Assembly: GCA_964019695.1 (NCBI GenBank) | Contig: OZ026526.1 | Span: 13,785,754-13,849,753, forward strand | DNA: 64,000 bases | Source: Loripinus fragilis | Lineage: Eukaryota > Mollusca > Bivalvia > Lucinida > Lucinidae | Direction of reading: 5' to 3' | Shown: positions 50,601-56,600 of the stretch, one piece after another | Layout of the letters: every line of letters starts with the position of its first letter | Position numbering within the stretch: position 1 is the first letter of the stretch | Notes under the pieces: model-generated | What the model saw: only the letters and a program-made list of their open reading frames with translations | What the model was told of the DNA's origin: nothing | Databases searched by the model: none | Made by a program: the position numbers and the translations under genes

Positions 50601-53600
50601 AGGTCCCATTCTATGAATCCAGTGTGTCCCATTTTTATTTCGAATTAGTGAGTATTTCGAAAAATAGAAATTCCAATTTTCGAGGTTTTACTGTAAATGA
50701 AAGTCAGCATACCAGAGTTTTTCACTTCCAATTATCAGCAGTTTGACTTAAAAGAAGTTGCATACCAGATTGTTAATCTGATGAGTATTTTATAATCTTG
50801 TGCAATTAAAACCAGAGAAGAGCAAGTATAATTTTACTAACAGTCAGTTGTCAAATATAACCTGTATCTAGAGTGCAACATTTTTATAACTTCGTTACAG
50901 CAATTTATTCTCACTTACTGTTTACCTCCGGTCAAAATTAAACATCATGAGTGAGACAAGCACTTTCATTTTAAATGAATAGAACATTTGTTTTAAGTAA
51001 TCATTTTTTTAATTTCAAATTGATTATCGTTTATTGAACAATTAACCAATATTTCTATTATCCATGCCAGCCCTATTGAAGGAACAACAACCAGGAATTT
51101 AGTTAAGAGCGCGTAACGAAAAACTTTGCTTGTTTGTTTGATTTGATTCTTTACGTCCCATCAACAATCTTTCAGTTATACAGGAACGGGTCTTCCTGGG
51201 TTGAACCAGTACTAAGCTAGGATAAATGTGTCTTGCTCAAGGACCACAACGCAGTGACACCGGTGAGGCTCGAACCCGCGGCCCTTCGGTCTCGAGTCAA
51301 GCACTCTACCACTGAGCCACTGCGCTCCCGTAACGAAAAGCTAATTTTCTTATTTCTCAACCAAAACATATGTTTTGGGTACTCAAAAGAACCGTCTCAA
51401 TGAGACGGTTCTTTTGAGCACCCAAAACATATGATAAAACTGATGGTTAAGAAAATATTTACAACTTTATGCTGAAAAAAATGTTTATCTAAACCTGTGA
51501 CAACATACCAGTATCAACAAGTTTTAAGTAATCTATTTTTTAATTTTCAAATTGATAATCGTTTAACGAACAATAAAACGCTATTTTGATTAATTGTGCC
51601 AGCCTTTTTGAAGGGACAACAACATACCAGTATCCACACTTTTATTACTGTTCCCTCTGTGTAGGACGAGTTCACCATTAGAGGAGAGGTGTATGCTCAG
51701 GAGTAAACATTCCTGGTCCTGTGACATAATCACAGGTAAACTGCGTGGACTTGGCTCGTACGAGGATTCCTGGAATAAACAAAGAATACTTTTATTACTG
51801 TTCCGTCTGTGTAGGACGAGTTCACCATTAGAGGAGAGGTGTATGCTCAGGAGTAGACATTCCTAGTCCTGGGATATAATCACAGGTAGACTTCTTGGAC
51901 TTGGCTCATACGAGGATTCCTGGAATAAACAAAGAAAACTTTAGGCAACATGGTTGTCAGATTTTATATAGGCCTCAACGCAACAAAACCTGTCTTCAGG
52001 GTTTCCGACAAAGTGAGTTTCAAACCGGTCTCCTCAGCTACAGAGACTAGCTAGAAAATTGAAATTTTGCTTGTAGCAAGTCTAGATATGATACTTTCCA
52101 ATAAGCGAAAAACAAAGGCGCTGATCAGACTGCGCGGATGCGCAGGCTGGTCTGCGCCTTTGTTGTTTGCATACCCCCGAAGACAGGTTTACTTGCGTCA
52201 AGGCCCATATCAGAAGCAAATTCAATAAAAACATTCTTCGCCAGGCAAAGATAATGGCGGGCAACAGCCAGAACTCCTTTTTCAAAGCCTTTGTTGGTGC
52301 ATTATACTGAGTGTACTGTGCACACTCTATATGCCATAGGCTGGGGGCCTTACTACCCACACATGAAACTGAAAGTTCTTGAGATTCACTGTTTTTCTTT
52401 GAATATGGGGAAATCAAATACAAATTTTCAAGGACCTGTATTTAATATTCTTTTATATTTTTCAACCAAACCATATGTTGAGGGTACTCAAAAGCATTGT
52501 CTTAATGAGACGGTTCTTTTGAGCATCCAAACCATATGTTGAAATTAATGAATAAGAAAATAATCAAACTTTTATGCATAATCTGGAATTATAACCTCTA
52601 TATTCAAGCCTCTGCAAACCCTGACAAACACAATGCTAATCAGAGACTTACCTGTTGAGTGCAGTGGCTCAGTTGGTAGAGCATTAGATCAAAGTTTTGC
52701 TAGTTTGTGACTAACCGGAGTCACTGTGTTGTGTCCTTGAGCAAGACTCTTAATCCGCTGCTTAGTACTGGTTCAATCTAGGAAGACGGGAAATCATATC
52801 AACACGACTGAAAAATTGTTGACTAGGATGTTTGTTTATTTTGATGCTTTACATCCACCCAGTCTAATGCTCGTAAAGCTTCAACATAAACAAACAGAGA
52901 ATTACCAGATCAAAGATGACGGGTGTTGTTTCAGCTCTATCCTGTCTTCCGCTGATAGAGGCACTGGGACGTAGAGCTTCCAATCTTGTCTGAAGACGGA
53001 GCTTTGCTTGATGCTCGCTTTCTCTCTGTTCTCTCAATTTCCTGAAAAATGAAAAACTTTTTTCATGCTCATCTCAACTGAGCATGATATTTATTCTGCT
53101 CATAAATGTTAAAATGTATTTAACATTTATAAGCAGGATAAATACACCATCTGAGTGTTTTAGGCAAGAAGATTCATTATTTTTCAGTACATGTATTTTA
53201 CTTTCTATGAATTTTGTTTGATTTGATTCTATACATCCCTGTCAACAATATTTCAGTTATGTCGGGACGGGTCTTCCTGGGTTGAACCAATTCTAAGCAA
53301 GGATAAATGTGTCTTGCTTGAGGATACAATGCAGTGATGCCGGTGAGGCTCGAACCCGCAGCCCTTCAGTCTCAAGCCAAGCGCTCTACCACTGAGCCAC
53401 TGCTCTCCCTACTTTCTATGAGTAGTTGAAATTTACGCTCAGCTGAGTTGAGCATGTAAAAAGTTTTATAACCTTGGGCCTTTTTTTCCTGCAGAATTCA
53501 AAACCTAAAACTGACCAGTCAGGTCTCAAAAGCAGACCATTACAAATTATAAACTTGTGGACTTCAGTCTTTTAGTAGCACTTAACACTTTAGAATCTGA

Positions 53601-56600
53601 GCACCGTCTTGTCTGATTCATTACATGCCTTTAGTAGAAATTTATAAGATTGATGAGCTTTAGTAACTTCTAAAAACAAAATAATAACTATTTCATAAAG
53701 CCATGACCAATAGTAAAATGAAAGAAATAAAAAGTTTTAAAAAACTTCAGTTCATTTCATACATTTTCCAGATTTTATATTTCAAGACTGTAAATTCTGT
53801 GGTAAGAAATCTCTTATCTGGATTCAAATGGATCCATTGTAGCATATTAGAATACAATAGTTTTATATATAAATGCAGAACTTTTTTGAATGGTTTGGCA
53901 GTGATGTTATTGTGTCTATTAATAGGACCCTTGATAAGAATATGTAATTGAAAATTAATTTTCTTATTTCTTAACCAAAACATAATTTATGGGTACTCAA
54001 AAGAACCGTCTCTATAAGACAGTTCTTTTGAGCACCAAAAACATATATTTAAACTTATTGGTACGAAAATATTCACAATTTTACACAAAAAATTTTGTTT
54101 ATCTAGACTTATGGTCTAAGGTTACCAATGTTATACATACATGGGTGAAAGTTCAAAATTTCCAAAATCCTGAACTTTCTAAATTCAAACTTTAAAACAC
54201 ACAGTATGCCTACAAAATAATAGCAATTTCAGATTTAAATGGTCAGTTGTCTTAACACATACAGAAATAAATCTGAGAAGCTATTATAATCTGTTGAATG
54301 CAGCATTTTGAGGCTGACTTTCTATGGAAAGTCAGCCTCAAAATCCTGAATTCAGGAATAATCCTGACAGACAGTATGCCTACAAAATAATAGCAATTTC
54401 AGATTCAAATGGTCAGTTGTCTTAACACATACAGAAATAAATCTGAGAAGCTATTATAATCTGTTGAATTCAGCATTTTGAGCCTGACTTTCTACGGAAA
54501 GTCAGCCTCAAAATCCTAAATTCAGGAATAATCCTGAAAACTTTCACCCATGTACATAAGATCAGTGAATGTTCCTACCTGACTATTTCTTCTCGTCTCT
54601 TCCTCTCCCTCTCCTCAGCTAGCGCCCTCTGCTGGGCCTCTCTGTCAACTGTTGCAGTTGGTACTTGCTGCTGCTCCCCAGCTGGTTCTCTCTGCTGGGG
54701 AGTTTGTCTCTCCAACATCGGGATAACTCTCTGTGGCTTCTTATGACTGCTGTTTTCAAATTAAAGCATAATGAAAAAAGTCAATAAGCAATGCTTATTA
54801 GATACCCCCCGCACAGTAAGTGTCAGTGTAAAAACTTGGCAAGTTATAGTTCAAACAAGCAGACCTTAGTTTTGAAAAGATTTCACTAGAATCTGTGCAA
54901 ACAAAAATTATAAACTCCTTCATGCATATATTCAATGTGTCTACATTGTATAGGCAAAGTATCAAATTGTTCCATCAAAAGCTGTAGTAGGAGTTGATCG
55001 GCCCATGAAGGCACCATCTATGCATATACAAAAGCCTTATTAGGGAAAAATTGTCTAAGTTCTCACTGCTGTCATTTTGTCAAAAAATATTTTTTCTGAA
55101 CCAAACTCCTTCATGCATATGTTCAATGTGTCTACACTGTATAGGAAAAGTATCAAATTGCTCCATCAAAAGCTGTGGTAGGGGTTGATCGGCCCATGAA
55201 GGCACCATCTATGTATATACAAAAGCCTTATAAGGGAAAAATTGTCTAAGTTCTCACTGCTGTCATTTTGTCAAAAATTATTTTTCTGAACCAAACTCCT
55301 TCATGCATATGTTCAATGTGTCTACATTGTATAGGAAAAGTATCAAATTATTCCATCAAAAGCTGTGGTAGGAGTTGATCGGCCCGTGTATGGCCTATAA
55401 TAGCATAAGCATAAAACCCTATATTAAAAGCCATTTAGAACTACAAAGGGAAATGACTCTAATAGAATTGGCCCCTAGCCCTTACTTTTTTATCTAAAGT
55501 ATTTGTCTTGCATATATGAACATGTTTGCAAGGTTTGATGAAAATCCAGCAATCACTCTTCAAGATATTAAGGAAACAAAACGTTACGGACGGACTGACT
55601 GACGCACGGACGGACAACGTGAAAACAGTATACCCACCACAAACAATAGTAATTATACCCCCGGTACGAAGTATATAGGGGTATATAGTTTTTGCCTTTT
55701 CTGTAATTATGTTTGTCTGTTTGTCTGTTTGTCTGTCTGTCTGTCTGTAAACTTTTTTTTCCGTCAAAGATTTCTCAGCAACTACTTGGGTTAGGATTCT
55801 GAAATTTGGTACAAAGCTTGATAGTGATGAGTTGTATTGTGTAACAAAAGAACAGCCTTATATTGCTTATCAGTCCCTTTATTTGTTCATTTTTCTTTCT
55901 CTCCAATGGAAATTTCTGTCACAGATTTCTCAGCTCCTATTGGAGCCGGTCTTTTCAAATTTTGTGTACATCTTCAGGAAGGCAAAGTGTACTGTGTAAA
56001 TGGAAATTAAGATGCTATTCCTCATTTTGCCTTCTTTTTTCAAATTTTCATTTTTTCCTTCTTTCTCTCTTATATAATACATATGGACATTTTTTTCTGT
56101 CACATATTTCTCAGCAACCACATGAGTTAGGACTCTGAAATTTGGTACAAAGCTTGATAGTGATGAGTTGTATTGTGTAAGAAAAGAACAGCCACATATT
56201 GCTTATCAGTCCCTTTATTTGTTCATTTTTCTTTCTCTCCAATGGAAATTTCTGTCGCAGATCTCTCGGCTCCTATTGGAGCCAGTGTTTTCAAATTTAG
56301 TGTACACCATCAGGTATGCTAAGTGTATTGTGTAAATGAAACCTCTTATATAACACATATGGACATTTTTCATCAAAGTTTTCTCAGAAACTACTTGATT
56401 TAGGATTATGAAATCTTTGACAATTTTGTCTTTTCTCTGAAAGTGTTACAACCTCTGATGGCTACCGCTGGGGGTATGTGAGCTTTGCTCACTTCTTGCT
56501 ATATTTATAATGGCAATGACGTAAAATATCTGTCTTTGGGATAGTTGAGACCAGCCTGCTCAGCTACAGAGACTAGTTAAAAGATTGAAACAAAGGGCTG

